Notes: generated by a model not told the origin, from the sequence alone. 53,667 nucleotides of DNA from Fulvimarina sp. (GCA_002700095.1 PACL01000096.1:1-53667); one strand, 5' to 3'; positions 16,520 to 25,457 are shown, counted from the first letter of the stretch. Program-made: numbers and translations.

Positions 16520-18433
16520 TCAGTTCGTCCCCTCGGTCTGGCGAGTGACCTCTTCGGAGGTCTTGCGCGCCTTTTCCCTGCGCGCCTCGCGTTCGGTCAA
16601 GGTGCCACGGACGATCTTTTCCTGGTCGCGTTCGGCCCGCGGCGGGCCGAAGGAGACGATGACGTCCCCGGTGGCGGGCTCTCCCGCCCCTTCTGCAGAC
16701 GCAAAGACGATTTCCTGCGACGGCTTGATCCACAGGATCGGCAGCGTCCCCTCCGGCCGGCTCTCGTGGAACTGCGCGATGCCGAACTCCTCCGACAGCC
16801 GCGTCGCCTGGAAGGCCCAGCCGTCGATGATGTGGTCGCGCAACTGGTTGTAGGTCCGGGGCGGCCTGAACAGCGGGATTCCGCCGAGGGAGACATGCAT
16901 CGAATGGCGGGCGGCGTTGCCGTTCTCTGGGGCGCCGGTGGTCGAGCCGATCTGGAACACCTCCGAGCGGCCGATCTCGGCGCCGAAGTCGGTGCAGACG
17001 AGGGCGTTGTAGGCGTCGTTGTCGGTGGCGGCGATCATGTGGTCGAAGCGCGACAGGTCGAGGGAGTGATGCGCCTCCTCCGACAGGATCTCGCCGAACC
17101 ATACCTCGACCTCGGCGAGCCGCGCCTCGGAGACGTGCGACCAGTTCGAATCGGCGATCAGCACCGGCACGTTCTGGGCCTTCAGCCGCTGCGCCAGCGC
17201 GATCGAGAAGCGCGAGGCGCCGACGATGAGGATCCCCGGCCGGTTGGTGACCCGCAGGTCGAGGAAGCGGGCGAGGGGCTGCAGGGTAAAGCCGTGGAAG
17301 AGGATCGTCGCGGCGACCACGGCGAAGGTGTAGGCGACCATCCGGTCCGCGTCCGGCATGCCGAGCCGCGACAGCGTCGCGCCGAACAGCCCGGCCACCG
17401 CCACCGCGACGATGCCGCGCGGCGCGATCCAGGAGACCAGCAGCCGTTCCTTGACGCCCAGCCCCGCCCCGATGGTCGAGGCGAAGATCGCGATCGGCCG
17501 GATGACGAGAAGCACCAGCACCAGGAAGGCGACCACCCGCCATTCGAGGCTCAGGATGACCGAGCGCTGCAGCGAGGCGGTGAGGATGATGAACAGGCCG
17601 GAGACCAGGAGGACGGTGATCGTCTCCTTGAACTTCTGCAGTTCGGCGAGGCTGGCGAGCCGCGCATTGGCCATGGTGACGCCCATGACGGTGACGGTCA
17701 GGAGCCCGGCCTCCTCGAGCAGGAGGTTGGTGAGGGCGTTCATGCCGACGACGACGGCAAAGAGGATCGGCGCCTTCAGATATTCCGGCGCGTGGCCCCT
17801 CGCGAAGAAGCGGATCAGCCCCCGGCCGACGAGGATGCCGCCGGCGACGGCGACGACCAGCGCCGCGATGGTGGTGAGGATCAGGTGCTCGGCGTCATGG
17901 GCACCGCGCAGGACCAGATAGGCCTCGAAGGAGATGACCGCGAAGAGCGCGCCGACCGGATCGTTGAGGATCGCCTCCCAGCGCAGGATCGAGGCCGGCC
18001 GCGCCCGCAGCCGGGCATGGCGCAGCAGCGGCATGATGACGGTCGGGCCGGTCACGATGAGGATCGCGCCGAGGATGATGGCGATCGGCCAGTCCATGCC
18101 GCCGACATAATGGGCGGCCAGTGCCGTCATCACCCAGACCATCGGGCCGGAAAGCAGGACGACGCGGCGCACCGCCGTCGAGGTCTCGCGGATTTCCCTG
18201 AGATTCAGCGTCAGCCCGCCCTCGAACAGGATGATGGCGACGGCGGTCGACACCAGCGGTGTATACAGCTCGCCGAAATCCTCGCGCGGGTTCATCAGCC
18301 CGGTGACCGGCCCGAACAGCAGCCCGACGCCGAGCAGCATGACGATGGCGGGGATCTGCAGCCGCCAGGCCACCCACTGCGAGGCGATGCCCGCGACACC
18401 GATCACGGCGAGTTGCATGGCGAGGTCGTGCAT
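16520..18433 (-). CDS. Cation:proton antiporter with TrkA-N domain
   Basis: This is a 637-aa membrane transporter. The first 390 residues carry about a dozen hydrophobic segments, with LLFGPVTGLMNPREDFGELY and ILFEGGLTLNLREI typical of the monovalent cation:proton antiporter (CPA1/NhaP-like) family. The region VTGPTVIMPLLRH contains the ion-site neighbourhood, and ILNDPVGALFAV follows it. From about residue 400 a Rossmann-type TrkA-N domain begins (GILIVGASRFSIALAQRL), predicting control by nucleotide or redox state. The ATG at 18433 gives a short cytosolic N-terminus; a second ATG lies at 18418. prmA follows with a 2-bp gap. Confidence 0.88.
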   Translation of the reverse strand: MHDLAMQLAVIGVAGIASQWVAWRLQIPAIVMLLGVGLLFGPVTGLMNPREDFGELYTPLVSTAVAIILFEGGLTLNLREIRETSTAVRRVVLLSGPMVWVMTALAAHYVGGMDWPIAIILGAILIVTGPTVIMPLLRHARLRARPASILRWEAILNDPVGALFAVISFEAYLVLRGAHDAEHLILTTIAALVVAVAGGILVGRGLIRFFARGHAPEYLKAPILFAVVVGMNALTNLLLEEAGLLTVTVMGVTMANARLASLAELQKFKETITVLLVSGLFIILTASLQRSVILSLEWRVVAFLVLVLLVIRPIAIFASTIGAGLGVKERLLVSWIAPRGIVAVAVAGLFGATLSRLGMPDADRMVAYTFAVVAATILFHGFTLQPLARFLDLRVTNRPGILIVGASRFSIALAQRLKAQNVPVLIADSNWSHVSEARLAEVEVWFGEILSEEAHHSLDLSRFDHMIAATDNDAYNALVCTDFGAEIGRSEVFQIGSTTGAPENGNAARHSMHVSLGGIPLFRPPRTYNQLRDHIIDGWAFQATRLSEEFGIAQFHESRPEGTLPILWIKPSQEIVFASAEGAGEPATGDVIVSFGPPRAERDQEKIVRGTLTEREARREKARKTSEEVTRQTEGTN

Positions 18434-18873
18434 CGGCAAGGATCCTGTCGGTTGGGGGCGCAAGAAGCGCTCGCCCGGCAGCGTCGATGAGGAGCTTCGC
18501 TGGCTGGGACGTCGGTGGTCGTGATGAAGATATGGCGCGGACCGGCAACGCCCATGGGCCCGGCGACCGGCCCGCCGAGGATAGGGCGATCGGCCGCTGC
18601 CACAACGTTCGCAAGGACGATCCGCGACGCAGTAGCGCAGAGACCGGCGAGAGGTTCCCTCTTCTGCCGAAAGGCGGGGCGCCTTGCGGCATCGTCGCGA
18701 GGCCCGGATCGGCAACAGGACCGCCGATCGGGTTGCCGATCCGGCTACCGATCCGGGAAACGTCGCGATTCCGTCACTCCCGCATCGCAAACGCGACACC
18801 GCGACATCTGGCCGATCTTTAGTATCCTCCCATCGCCGGGCGTCGGAGACGATTCGGCACGGGAGGGCGGCCC
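18434..18873. other. Divergent intergenic region (440 bp)
   Basis: It separates the leftward antiporter and the rightward MFS gene. I see no gene in it. It should hold both promoters. The notable element is the inverted repeat at 18704-18744. CCGATC-type words recur near it (18726, 18748). Confidence 0.5.
18704..18744. repeat. 13-bp perfect inverted repeat
   Basis: The arms are CCGGATCGGCAAC (18704-18716) and GTTGCCGATCCGG (18732-18744) around a 15-nt spacer, about 130 bp upstream of the MFS start. It is long enough to form a stable stem or to bind a dimeric regulator. There is no T run on either side, so a terminator is unlikely. Confidence 0.6.
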
Positions 18874-20148
18874 ATGTTCAAAGTCTTGTCCGGCATCTGG
18901 GCGCTCCTGCTCGGCATCGTCCTGATCATGCTGGGCAACGGCATGCATTTCACCCTCATCGGCCTGCGCGGCGGGCTGGAGGGCTTCTCGGCGACGGAAC
19001 TCGCCATCGTGACGTCCGGCTATTTCGTCGGATTCCTCTCCGGTGCGCGCCTGACGCCGTCGCTGATCCACAATGTCGGCCATGTGCGTGTCTTCGCCGC
19101 CCTCGGCAGCTTCATGTCGGCGGGCCTGATCGCCTTCCCCCTCCTCGTCGAGCCCTGGGCCTGGACCCTGTTGCGGGTGCTCGTCGGCTTCTGCATGTCG
19201 GGCGTCTACGTCACGGCGGAAAGCTGGCTCAATGACGCGTCCACCAACGCGACGCGCGGCAAGGTCCTGTCGGCCTACATGATCGCCCAGACTCTCGGCA
19301 TCATCGGGGCGCAGGGGCTGTTGACGCTCGGCGACGCCCAGACCTCGGTGCTGTTCATCGGAGCGTCGATCCTCGTCTCCATCTCCTTCGCTCCGATCCT
19401 GTTGACCGTCGCGCCGGCCCCGAAGACCGAGGTCACGCGGCCGATGCCGCTGCGCGACCTGTTCGTGCGCTCGCCCCTCGGCACGATCGGCATCTTCCTC
19501 CTCGGCACCGTCTATGCGACGCAGTCGGGCATGGGCCCGGTCTTCGGCACGCTGATCGGCATGACGGCGTCCCAGATTTCCCTGTTCATCGCCATGCTGT
19601 TCGCCGGCGCCCTCGTCTTCCAGTATCCGATCGGCTGGATCTCCGACCGCGTCGACCGCCGCCACCTGATCCTCGCGGCGTCCCTCATCGCCGGCGCCGC
19701 ATGCCTCTGCGGCTACATGGCGGGGGACGCGCTGTGGCCGCTGATGGCCTCGGCCTTCGTCGCCGGCGGCATGACGACGCCGCTCTACGCGCTGTTCCTC
19801 GCCTATACGAACGACTTCCTCGCCCCGGAAGACATGCCGGCCGCCTCCGGCGGCCTCGTCTTCACCTTCGGGCTCGGCGCGATCATCGGCCCGCTCGCCA
19901 CCGGCTGGGCGATGGAGAGCGCCGGCCCCTACACCTTCTGGCTGGTCCTCGCCGTCACCTTCGGTGCTGTCGCCCTCTACGCCCTCTACCGCATGACTCA
20001 GCGCCCCGGCGTTCCCGCCAGCCAGACCGACAGCTATCTCGGCGTCATCCCGACCGCCTCGCCGGTCGCCATCGAGGCCGCGAGCGCCTGGGCCGTCGAA
20101 CAGGCCGAGACCGACCGCGAAGGCGAACCCGAGCCCGTGCGGACATGA
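18874..20148 (+). CDS. MFS transporter (YcaD-like)
   Basis: This 424-aa protein has twelve predicted membrane segments. It shows the MFS loop signatures GYFVGFLSGARLTP after helix 2 and GWISDRVDRRHLILAAS in the matching position of the second half, with LRVLVGFCMSGVYVTAESWL in helix 4/5. The last motif is typical of the YcaD/YfkF-like branch, whose substrates are mostly unknown. The C-terminal tail of about 35 residues is hydrophilic. It starts at 18874 close after GGGAGGGC. It ends 28 bp before the 3' end of the toxin gene read the other way. Confidence 0.88.
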   Translation: MFKVLSGIWALLLGIVLIMLGNGMHFTLIGLRGGLEGFSATELAIVTSGYFVGFLSGARLTPSLIHNVGHVRVFAALGSFMSAGLIAFPLLVEPWAWTLLRVLVGFCMSGVYVTAESWLNDASTNATRGKVLSAYMIAQTLGIIGAQGLLTLGDAQTSVLFIGASILVSISFAPILLTVAPAPKTEVTRPMPLRDLFVRSPLGTIGIFLLGTVYATQSGMGPVFGTLIGMTASQISLFIAMLFAGALVFQYPIGWISDRVDRRHLILAASLIAGAACLCGYMAGDALWPLMASAFVAGGMTTPLYALFLAYTNDFLAPEDMPAASGGLVFTFGLGAIIGPLATGWAMESAGPYTFWLVLAVTFGAVALYALYRMTQRPGVPASQTDSYLGVIPTASPVAIEAASAWAVEQAETDREGEPEPVRT

Positions 20149-20176
20149 TGGTCGAAACGGAAATGTCTGCCCGAAG

Positions 20177-20572
20177 CTATCCGATGCTGCGGAATTTCCC
20201 GCTCCGCTCCGGAATCTCGAACATGGCGCCAGGCTGCACCAGACGGGCCTGGGCCTCGATCTGATCCCAGATGGTCAGGATGCGAATGAGCTGCTGGCGG
20301 ACCGGTTTCCGGGTGAGCGTCCTGCAGAGGAAGAAGCCGATCAGGCTGGATGACCGGAAAGCCGCAAGCTCGGCCCTGTTCCTGGAAATCCGCCGATCGC
20401 CCGAAAGGATGATCCATTCGCCTTCCTGGCTGAGGATCTCGATCCAGGAGAGATCGGTCAATCCGGCCCCGAAATGGTTCCGGATATGCTCGATCTGATG
20501 GTCGGCGGAGAGAAGCCCCTCAAGGGCTCTGGCGAGGTAGGGCGAGAGATTCTCGTCGACCATGAACCTCAC
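20177..20572 (-). CDS. PIN-like toxin, VapC45 type
   Basis: This 131-aa protein begins MRFMVDENLSPYLARALEGL and contains IILSGDRRISRNRAE near residue 58. The acidic residues of the VDEN motif and of SGD fit the PIN-like nuclease fold, in the subgroup of Mycobacterium VapC45-type toxins. The predicted activity is RNA cleavage. The gene may start at GTG 20572, which overlaps the antitoxin TGA by 4 nt, or at ATG 20563, which lies 5 nt past it. Either way it is translationally coupled to the upstream antitoxin, as expected for a toxin-antitoxin pair. Its own substrate and toxicity cannot be read from the sequence. Confidence 0.8.
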   Translation of the reverse strand: MRFMVDENLSPYLARALEGLLSADHQIEHIRNHFGAGLTDLSWIEILSQEGEWIILSGDRRISRNRAELAAFRSSSLIGFFLCRTLTRKPVRQQLIRILTIWDQIEAQARLVQPGAMFEIPERSGKFRSIG

Positions 20573-21279
20573 GCAGCTTGCAAGCTTTCTTCGAAAAGGA
20601 CGGCGTCCCGGACCACCCCCACCGGCACCTCGTAGAGCCTGGCCGCTCGCTCCATCGAGCCTTCGGCCTTGACGGCCTCGGCGAGCACGACGGTCGGCAC
20701 CCCGTAGGAGGAGGCGATGGGCTGACCGAAGGATCGGATCGGGTCGATGACGATCGTCGGCTTGCCGTGGAACGGCCGCCAGCGCGCGACGGCACTATCC
20801 TCGATGTCGAGATCCCTGAAGCTCTTCTCGAACACCTGCCGGAAGACATACTGCCGACTCTTCAGGTCGACGAGCGTCGGCTCCTGGCTATCCTTCGTGC
20901 TCTCCAGGAAGATCGTGCGGCCGTCCGTTCGAAACCGGCGGGTGGAGAACGGATGATCGTCCTGCACGCACTCCCTCGCATGGGCGAGGCAGTTGCGGAT
21001 CGCCAGGAGGCCCACTCCGGCGTCCGTGAACGCCTTGATGAAGCGCAGTTCGATCAGGTCCCGAAACCCGATTTCGAGGTGGTCCTCGATCATCGCCAAC
21101 TGCGACGTCCAGAGCGGTCGGATCTCATGCTGGACACCGTTCCGGGTATACCGATAGCCCGACATCCAGCGCCGGATGTTCGCGGCAGGTGTCCCCAGCA
21201 GGCGCGCAGCCTCAACGGCCGTATAGGAGCCGATCCCGAAGGGGATGAGATTCCCCGAGGACGTCGCGTGCTGGTTCAT
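20569..21279 (-). CDS. VapB45-like antitoxin with DUF433-type domain
   Basis: This 236-aa protein has an N-terminal MerR-like helix-turn-helix region (GSYTAVEAARLLGTPAANIR, residues 16-35), a long helical middle (RDLIELRFIKAFTDAGVGL) and a C-terminal DUF433-like segment with GVPVGVVRDAVLFEE-type wording (seen as YEVPVGVVRDAVLFEE). This is the layout of VapB45-type antitoxins, which bind DNA and the partner nuclease. Length (about 230-240) agrees. It precedes and overlaps the toxin gene. Autorepression from the 21280-21414 spacer is likely but not shown. Confidence 0.78.
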   Translation of the reverse strand: MNQHATSSGNLIPFGIGSYTAVEAARLLGTPAANIRRWMSGYRYTRNGVQHEIRPLWTSQLAMIEDHLEIGFRDLIELRFIKAFTDAGVGLLAIRNCLAHARECVQDDHPFSTRRFRTDGRTIFLESTKDSQEPTLVDLKSRQYVFRQVFEKSFRDLDIEDSAVARWRPFHGKPTIVIDPIRSFGQPIASSYGVPTVVLAEAVKAEGSMERAARLYEVPVGVVRDAVLFEESLQAA

Positions 21280-21414
21280 GGCCGGTAAGGTATCGATTCC
21301 CGTGGCTGCGGCAAGCGCCGAACCGCCTCGCGCCGCTCGTGATCCTTCCGTGGCGGTGATCGCAGGAGAGCGTCCGTCGCGCCATCATTCCGCAAACCTG
21401 CCTCCCACGCCCTC

Positions 21415-22005
21415 TCACGCCCCCGCCAGCCTCTCGAGCTTGGCGGTGACGGTCTTCGGATCCTCGCCATAGGCGATGGTGCCCGCAAGCCGGCCGTCGG
21501 CGTCGATGAGGAAGGTGGTCGCGGTGTGGTCCATCAGATAGTCCGCGCCCTCGCCCTGCCGGGCGAAATAGGCGCCCCAGCCCTTGGCCATCGCGGCGAC
21601 GTCCTGCCTGTCTCCGGTCAAAGCGACGATCTTCGGCGACACCGCCTCGACATACTCCTTCAGCACCCCCGGCGTGTCCCGCTCCGGGTCGACGGTGACG
21701 AAGACCACGCGGAAGTCGTGGCCCGCCTTTTCGATCGCGTCCTGGTGCGAGGCGAGTTCGTAGAGGGTCGTCGGGCAGACGTCGGGACAATGGGTGTAGC
21801 CGAAGAACAGCGCGTAGGGCTCGCCCGCGAGCTTGGCCGAGCTGAAGCTCTCGCCGTTCTGGTCGGTGAGGGTGAAGGGCGTGCCATAGGGCGCGTCGCC
21901 GGCCGAGCCCTGGCGGGAGAGGTTGAAATAGGTGAAGACGAGGGCGCCCGCGACGAGGGCGACGACGGCCCAAAGCCCCGTCTGGATGATCGTGCGCGTC
22001 TGCAT
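21415..22005 (-). CDS. SCO family copper chaperone-like protein
   Basis: SCO proteins deliver copper to, or reduce the CuA site of, cytochrome c oxidase. This 196-aa protein has an N-terminal membrane anchor (IQTGLWAVVALVAGALVFTY), the thioredoxin-like core, the copper-binding motif GYTHCPDVCPTTL (two Cys three residues apart) and the distal ligand in MDHTATTFLID. All key ligands are present. The ATG at 22005 is the natural start; the frame stays open to 22170 without support. A 60-aa membrane protein gene lies just upstream on the same strand, 91 bp away. No oxidase genes are in the window. Confidence 0.92.
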   Translation of the reverse strand: MQTRTIIQTGLWAVVALVAGALVFTYFNLSRQGSAGDAPYGTPFTLTDQNGESFSSAKLAGEPYALFFGYTHCPDVCPTTLYELASHQDAIEKAGHDFRVVFVTVDPERDTPGVLKEYVEAVSPKIVALTGDRQDVAAMAKGWGAYFARQGEGADYLMDHTATTFLIDADGRLAGTIAYGEDPKTVTAKLERLAGA

Positions 22006-22096
22006 GCTGGATACTCCAAGAAAATTCGCCGGCCGTGATCGCCGGATCACCCCGCCGGCCGCCTGCCGAAGGCTGTCTGCCGTTCCGCCGCCGCCG

Positions 22097-22279
22097 TCAG
22101 AAGCATGTCGCCCAGGCGCTCGCCGCCAGCCTGACGAACAGCGCCTCGCCCTGATCGAGCCAGAGCGCAAGGCCCAGCGCCGCCAGTCCGACGAGCGCCG
22201 CGATGCCCGCCAGCGCGAACCGCAGGCCGCCGTCGGCGCTGCGGGGTTCTGGCGGCAGGGGTTCGGTCGGTGCGCTCAT
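22097..22279 (-). CDS. Small single-pass membrane protein (60 aa)
   Basis: This is a 60-residue protein with a Pro-rich cytosolic start (MSAPTEPLPPEPRS) and one membrane helix (FALAGIAALVGLAALGLALW), then LDQGEALFVRLAASAWATCF. It was hidden inside a longer shadow frame. The ATG is at 22279 with GAAGGACC upstream. It directly precedes the SCO gene on the same strand, so a function linked to cytochrome oxidase assembly is plausible. I do not recognise the family with certainty. The single Cys near the C-terminus is notable. Confidence 0.65.
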   Translation of the reverse strand: MSAPTEPLPPEPRSADGGLRFALAGIAALVGLAALGLALWLDQGEALFVRLAASAWATCF

Positions 22280-22397
22280 CGGGTCCTTCCTAGCCCATCG
22301 GTTCCGGCGGGGCGACGGCTTCGTTAATCCTGTCGCGAAATTTTGTCCCTGGCCCCGCCCTCCCGGGCCAATTCCGCGCCGATCATGGTGGTATCTG

Positions 22398-23630
22398 ATG
22401 GCAAAGATCAGGCGCTTCTTCCTGACGGAAACCACTCCCATGTCGCGCATCCGCGAAAACCGCATCGACCTCGTGCGCGGCCTGTCGCTCCTCCTGATCT
22501 TCGTCGACCACGCCAACGTCTCCTTCTCCGAGGCGCTGCAGCAGAGCCGGGGCTTTTCGGACGCCGCCGAACTCTTCGTCATGATGGCCGGCATGTCGGC
22601 CGCCCTCGCCTATCATCCGGCCACCGGCCGGCCCGATCTCTGGTCCGTCGCCCGCCGCACGCTGCGCCGCTCGCTGGAGCTCTACCGCGTCCACCTGATG
22701 CTGTTCGCCGGCCTCGTCACGGCGCTCGTCCTGTTGCCGCTGCCCCACCACGAGACGATCCTCGCCTACTGGTCGCTGGATCTGATCGCCGCCGAGCCGC
22801 TGCGCTATGCCGGCGAGGCGCTGCTGTTGCGCTACCTCCCGGCCGAGCTCGACATCCTGCCGCTCTACATCGTTCTCATCGCCGCCATCCCGCTGTTCTT
22901 CGCGGTGATCGACCGCTCGCTGCACCTCGCCCTTGCGGCCTCCGCCACCCTCTGGCTCGCCGCCGGGCTCCTGCATCTCAACGTCACCGACCTCGCGTCC
23001 CGGAAGGACGTCTGGTATTTCGGGCCCTTCTCCTGGCAGCTGGTCTTCGTCATCGGCCTCGTCGCCGGCCTGCGGGTGCGTCGCGGCCAGCCGGCGTTTC
23101 CCCATGTGCGGCCGCTGTTCCTCGCGGCGCTGGCCTTCAGCCTGCTGGCGGTGCCGGCCAACCTTTTCGTCCATTTCATGGGGCTGAAGGACCAGCCGGT
23201 GCTGCATCTCCTCCTGTCGAAGACCAGCGAGGGGCCGCTCCGCCTGATCAACGCGCTCGCCATCGTCTATGTCGTCTTCAACCTCGACGCCCTGAAGCGC
23301 CTGTCGCCTGAGGGCTGGCTGCGCCCGGTCTTCGCCGCCGGCCGCAACAGCCTGCCGATCTTTGTCCTCGGCGCCATCCTCTCCGACACGATTACCGTCC
23401 TCGTCATCGGCACCGGCGGCCTGCCGCTGTGGCTCGATCTCTCGGTCATCGCCGTCGGCGTCGCCCTCCAGCTCGCCTTTTCGCTTTACCGCGACCGGGC
23501 GAGGCGCGGTCCCTTCGGCCAGCCGCAGCGCTCGCTGATGGTGGCGTCCGAGGCCGATCACGACTACGGATACCGGAAAGACACCGGAACGCCTGCGATC
23601 GACGATGCCGCCAGAAAGCCCGCGACCTGA
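22398..23630 (+). CDS. OpgC-like membrane acyltransferase
   Basis: This is a 410-aa polytopic protein with about ten membrane segments. The start RENRIDLVRGLSLLLIFVDH, the FSDAAELFVMMAGMSAALAY block and the later LPAELDILPLYIVLIAAIPL fit the OpgC/acyltransferase-3-like group, which adds succinyl groups to periplasmic glucans in related bacteria. The substrate here is not determinable. The start may be ATG 22398 or ATG 22440; the second gives the more usual N-terminus. The 3' end overlaps the start of the hexapeptide acyltransferase by 26 bp, which suggests one operon and possibly a joint role in modifying surface polysaccharide. Confidence 0.85.
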   Translation: MAKIRRFFLTETTPMSRIRENRIDLVRGLSLLLIFVDHANVSFSEALQQSRGFSDAAELFVMMAGMSAALAYHPATGRPDLWSVARRTLRRSLELYRVHLMLFAGLVTALVLLPLPHHETILAYWSLDLIAAEPLRYAGEALLLRYLPAELDILPLYIVLIAAIPLFFAVIDRSLHLALAASATLWLAAGLLHLNVTDLASRKDVWYFGPFSWQLVFVIGLVAGLRVRRGQPAFPHVRPLFLAALAFSLLAVPANLFVHFMGLKDQPVLHLLLSKTSEGPLRLINALAIVYVVFNLDALKRLSPEGWLRPVFAAGRNSLPIFVLGAILSDTITVLVIGTGGLPLWLDLSVIAVGVALQLAFSLYRDRARRGPFGQPQRSLMVASEADHDYGYRKDTGTPAIDDAARKPAT

Positions 23631-24288
23631 GAATTTCGACGCGTTGCGCTTCCGCCCGAGCGAGCCGCGGATTTCGACGACGGCGGAGCTGAAGCGGACC
23701 AAGCTCGGCCGCTACGCCGAGATCGGCCCGCGGGTCGTGCTGCGCGACGTCGAGGTCGGCGACTTCTCCTATTTCGAACGCGGCGGCGAGGCGATCCACG
23801 CCACCATCGGCAAGTTCTGCTCGATCGCCGCCAATGTCCGCATCAACGCCCTCGCCCATCCGATGCAGCGCCTGACCACCCACAAGGTCAGCTACCGGCC
23901 GAACGAGTATTTCCGCTGGCTCGCCGTCGACCAGACGGTCGCCGAAAGCCGCAAGGCGCAGCGGGTCGTGATCGGCCACGACGTCTGGATCGGCCACGGG
24001 GCGATCCTCATGCCGGGGGTCTTTATCGGCGACGGCGCGGTGATCGGCGGCGGCGCGGTGGTGACGAAGGACGTCGGCCCTTATGCGGTCGTTGCCGGCG
24101 TGCCGGCCCGGCCGATCCGCATGCGCTTCGAAGCGCCCGTCGCCGCGCGCATCGTGTCGCTCGGCTGGTGGGACTGGCCGCTCGAAACCCTGTTCGACGC
24201 CATCCCGGACATGCAGGCCCTGCCGATCGAGGCCTTTCTCGACAAGTGGGAGGCTCAGTCCCCCGCGTCGTCGGCGACGGCGAAATAG
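23605..24288 (+). CDS. Hexapeptide-repeat acyltransferase
   Basis: This is a 227-aa left-handed beta-helix (LbH) transferase. Hexapeptide wording starts near residue 35 (LGRYAEIGPRVVLRDVEVGD) and continues through IGKFCSIAANVRI, VIGHDVWIGHGAIL, and VIGGGAVVTKDV. IVAGVPARPIR-type wording (VVAGVPARPIRMRF) closes the coil and His 86-region residues precede the active site. The layout resembles the xenobiotic/chloramphenicol-like acyltransferases and the hexapeptide protein often found with phosphonate genes, but no phosphonate genes are nearby. It overlaps opgC by 26 bp and its 3' end overlaps the opposing MFS gene by 34 bp. Confidence 0.85.
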   Translation: MPPESPRPENFDALRFRPSEPRISTTAELKRTKLGRYAEIGPRVVLRDVEVGDFSYFERGGEAIHATIGKFCSIAANVRINALAHPMQRLTTHKVSYRPNEYFRWLAVDQTVAESRKAQRVVIGHDVWIGHGAILMPGVFIGDGAVIGGGAVVTKDVGPYAVVAGVPARPIRMRFEAPVAARIVSLGWWDWPLETLFDAIPDMQALPIEAFLDKWEAQSPASSATAK

Positions 24289-25457
24289 AGAAGCGCCGCC
24301 GCCGGCATGCCCATCCCAAGGACGCAGACGCCGATCCAGCCGAAGCCCTCCAGCACCGGGCTTGCCAGCGCCGAGCCAATCGCCCCGCCGACGAAGAAGG
24401 TGGTCATGTAGACGGCGTTGAGCCGGTTGCGGATGTTCGGCGCCAGCCGGTAGATCTCCCGCTGGCCGAAGACGAGATTGGCCTGCACCCCGAGATCGAC
24501 GACCACCGCGGCAAACACCAGGGCTGCGAGCGACGCCGTGCCGAAGATGGCGACGAGGAAGGCGGCAATGACCATCGAAAGCGCCGCGACCGTGCCGATG
24601 CGCGAGAAGCCGCGGTCGGCGAGCCGGCCGGCGACGGGCGCTGCGAACACGCCGAGGACACCGGCCAGCGCGAACAAGGCGACGCCGCTCGGCGAGAAGC
24701 CGAAGGGCTCGCGCATCAGGACGATCGGCGCCGCCGTCCAGAACAGCGAGAAGGCGGCGAACATCGCGGCGTGGTAGAGCCCCCGGCGCCGCAGCACCGG
24801 CTCGTTCACGAAGAGCTGGCCGAGCGAGCGGATGAGGCTCCAGTAGCCGCGCTCGCCGCCCGGCTCGCGCCGCGGCAGAAGCGCCAGCGAGGCGAGGCCG
24901 AGCAGCGTGATCGCCACGGCCGAGACGCCGAAGACGCCGCGCCAGCCGAGATAGTCGGCGAGGAAGCTCGACACCGGCCGCGCCAGCAGGATGCCGCCAA
25001 GAAGCCCGCTCATGACGTTGCCGACGACGGCGCCCCGTTCGGCCTCCGGCGCCAGGTTGGCGGCGAGCGGCACCAGCATCTGCGCCGCGCAGGACGTCGC
25101 GCCGACGAACAGCATGCCGGCGAAGAGCGCGCCGAGCCCCGGCGCCAGTGCGAGGCCCGCAAGGCCGACGACGTTCGCCGCCATGGTGACGAGGATGAGC
25201 CGACGGTTTTCCATCAGGTCGCCGAGCGGCACCAGGAAGACGAGGCCGATGGCGTATCCGATCTGGGCCACCGTCACGATCGAGCTCTCCGCCGCGACCG
25301 GCAGGCCGAGATCGGTGCCCATCAGCGAGACCAGCGGCTGGGCGTAATAAAGGTTCGCCGCCAGGGCGCCGCAGGACAGGGCGAAGAGGAAGGTCAGGGT
25401 CGGGCCGAGACCGGCACTGTCGCTGCTGGAAGCACGTGTCGTCGCCGATTGGCTCAT
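24255..25457 (-). CDS. MFS transporter (drug/metabolite efflux type)
   Basis: This is a 400-aa protein with twelve hydrophobic segments. The first helix has FALSCGALAANLYYAQPL, typical of the YnfM/multidrug-like MFS group. The conserved loop GLVFLVPLGDLMENRRLIL follows helix 2, and VAGRLADRGFSRIG sits in the second half. Start ATG 25457 (MSQSATTRASSSD) was chosen over the upstream in-frame start at 25496. The gene is preceded by a leader with a hairpin terminator pointing the same way (25539-25557), which suggests transcriptional attenuation or an upstream short transcript. Its 3' end overlaps the hexapeptide gene tail to tail. Confidence 0.87.
   Translation of the reverse strand: MSQSATTRASSSDSAGLGPTLTFLFALSCGALAANLYYAQPLVSLMGTDLGLPVAAESSIVTVAQIGYAIGLVFLVPLGDLMENRRLILVTMAANVVGLAGLALAPGLGALFAGMLFVGATSCAAQMLVPLAANLAPEAERGAVVGNVMSGLLGGILLARPVSSFLADYLGWRGVFGVSAVAITLLGLASLALLPRREPGGERGYWSLIRSLGQLFVNEPVLRRRGLYHAAMFAAFSLFWTAAPIVLMREPFGFSPSGVALFALAGVLGVFAAPVAGRLADRGFSRIGTVAALSMVIAAFLVAIFGTASLAALVFAAVVVDLGVQANLVFGQREIYRLAPNIRNRLNAVYMTTFFVGGAIGSALASPVLEGFGWIGVCVLGMGMPAAALLYFAVADDAGD

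Noticed and set aside
23605..24288. Phosphonate-operon acyltransferase
   Set aside because: The sequence resembles that group, but no phn genes are nearby, so only the general family is named.
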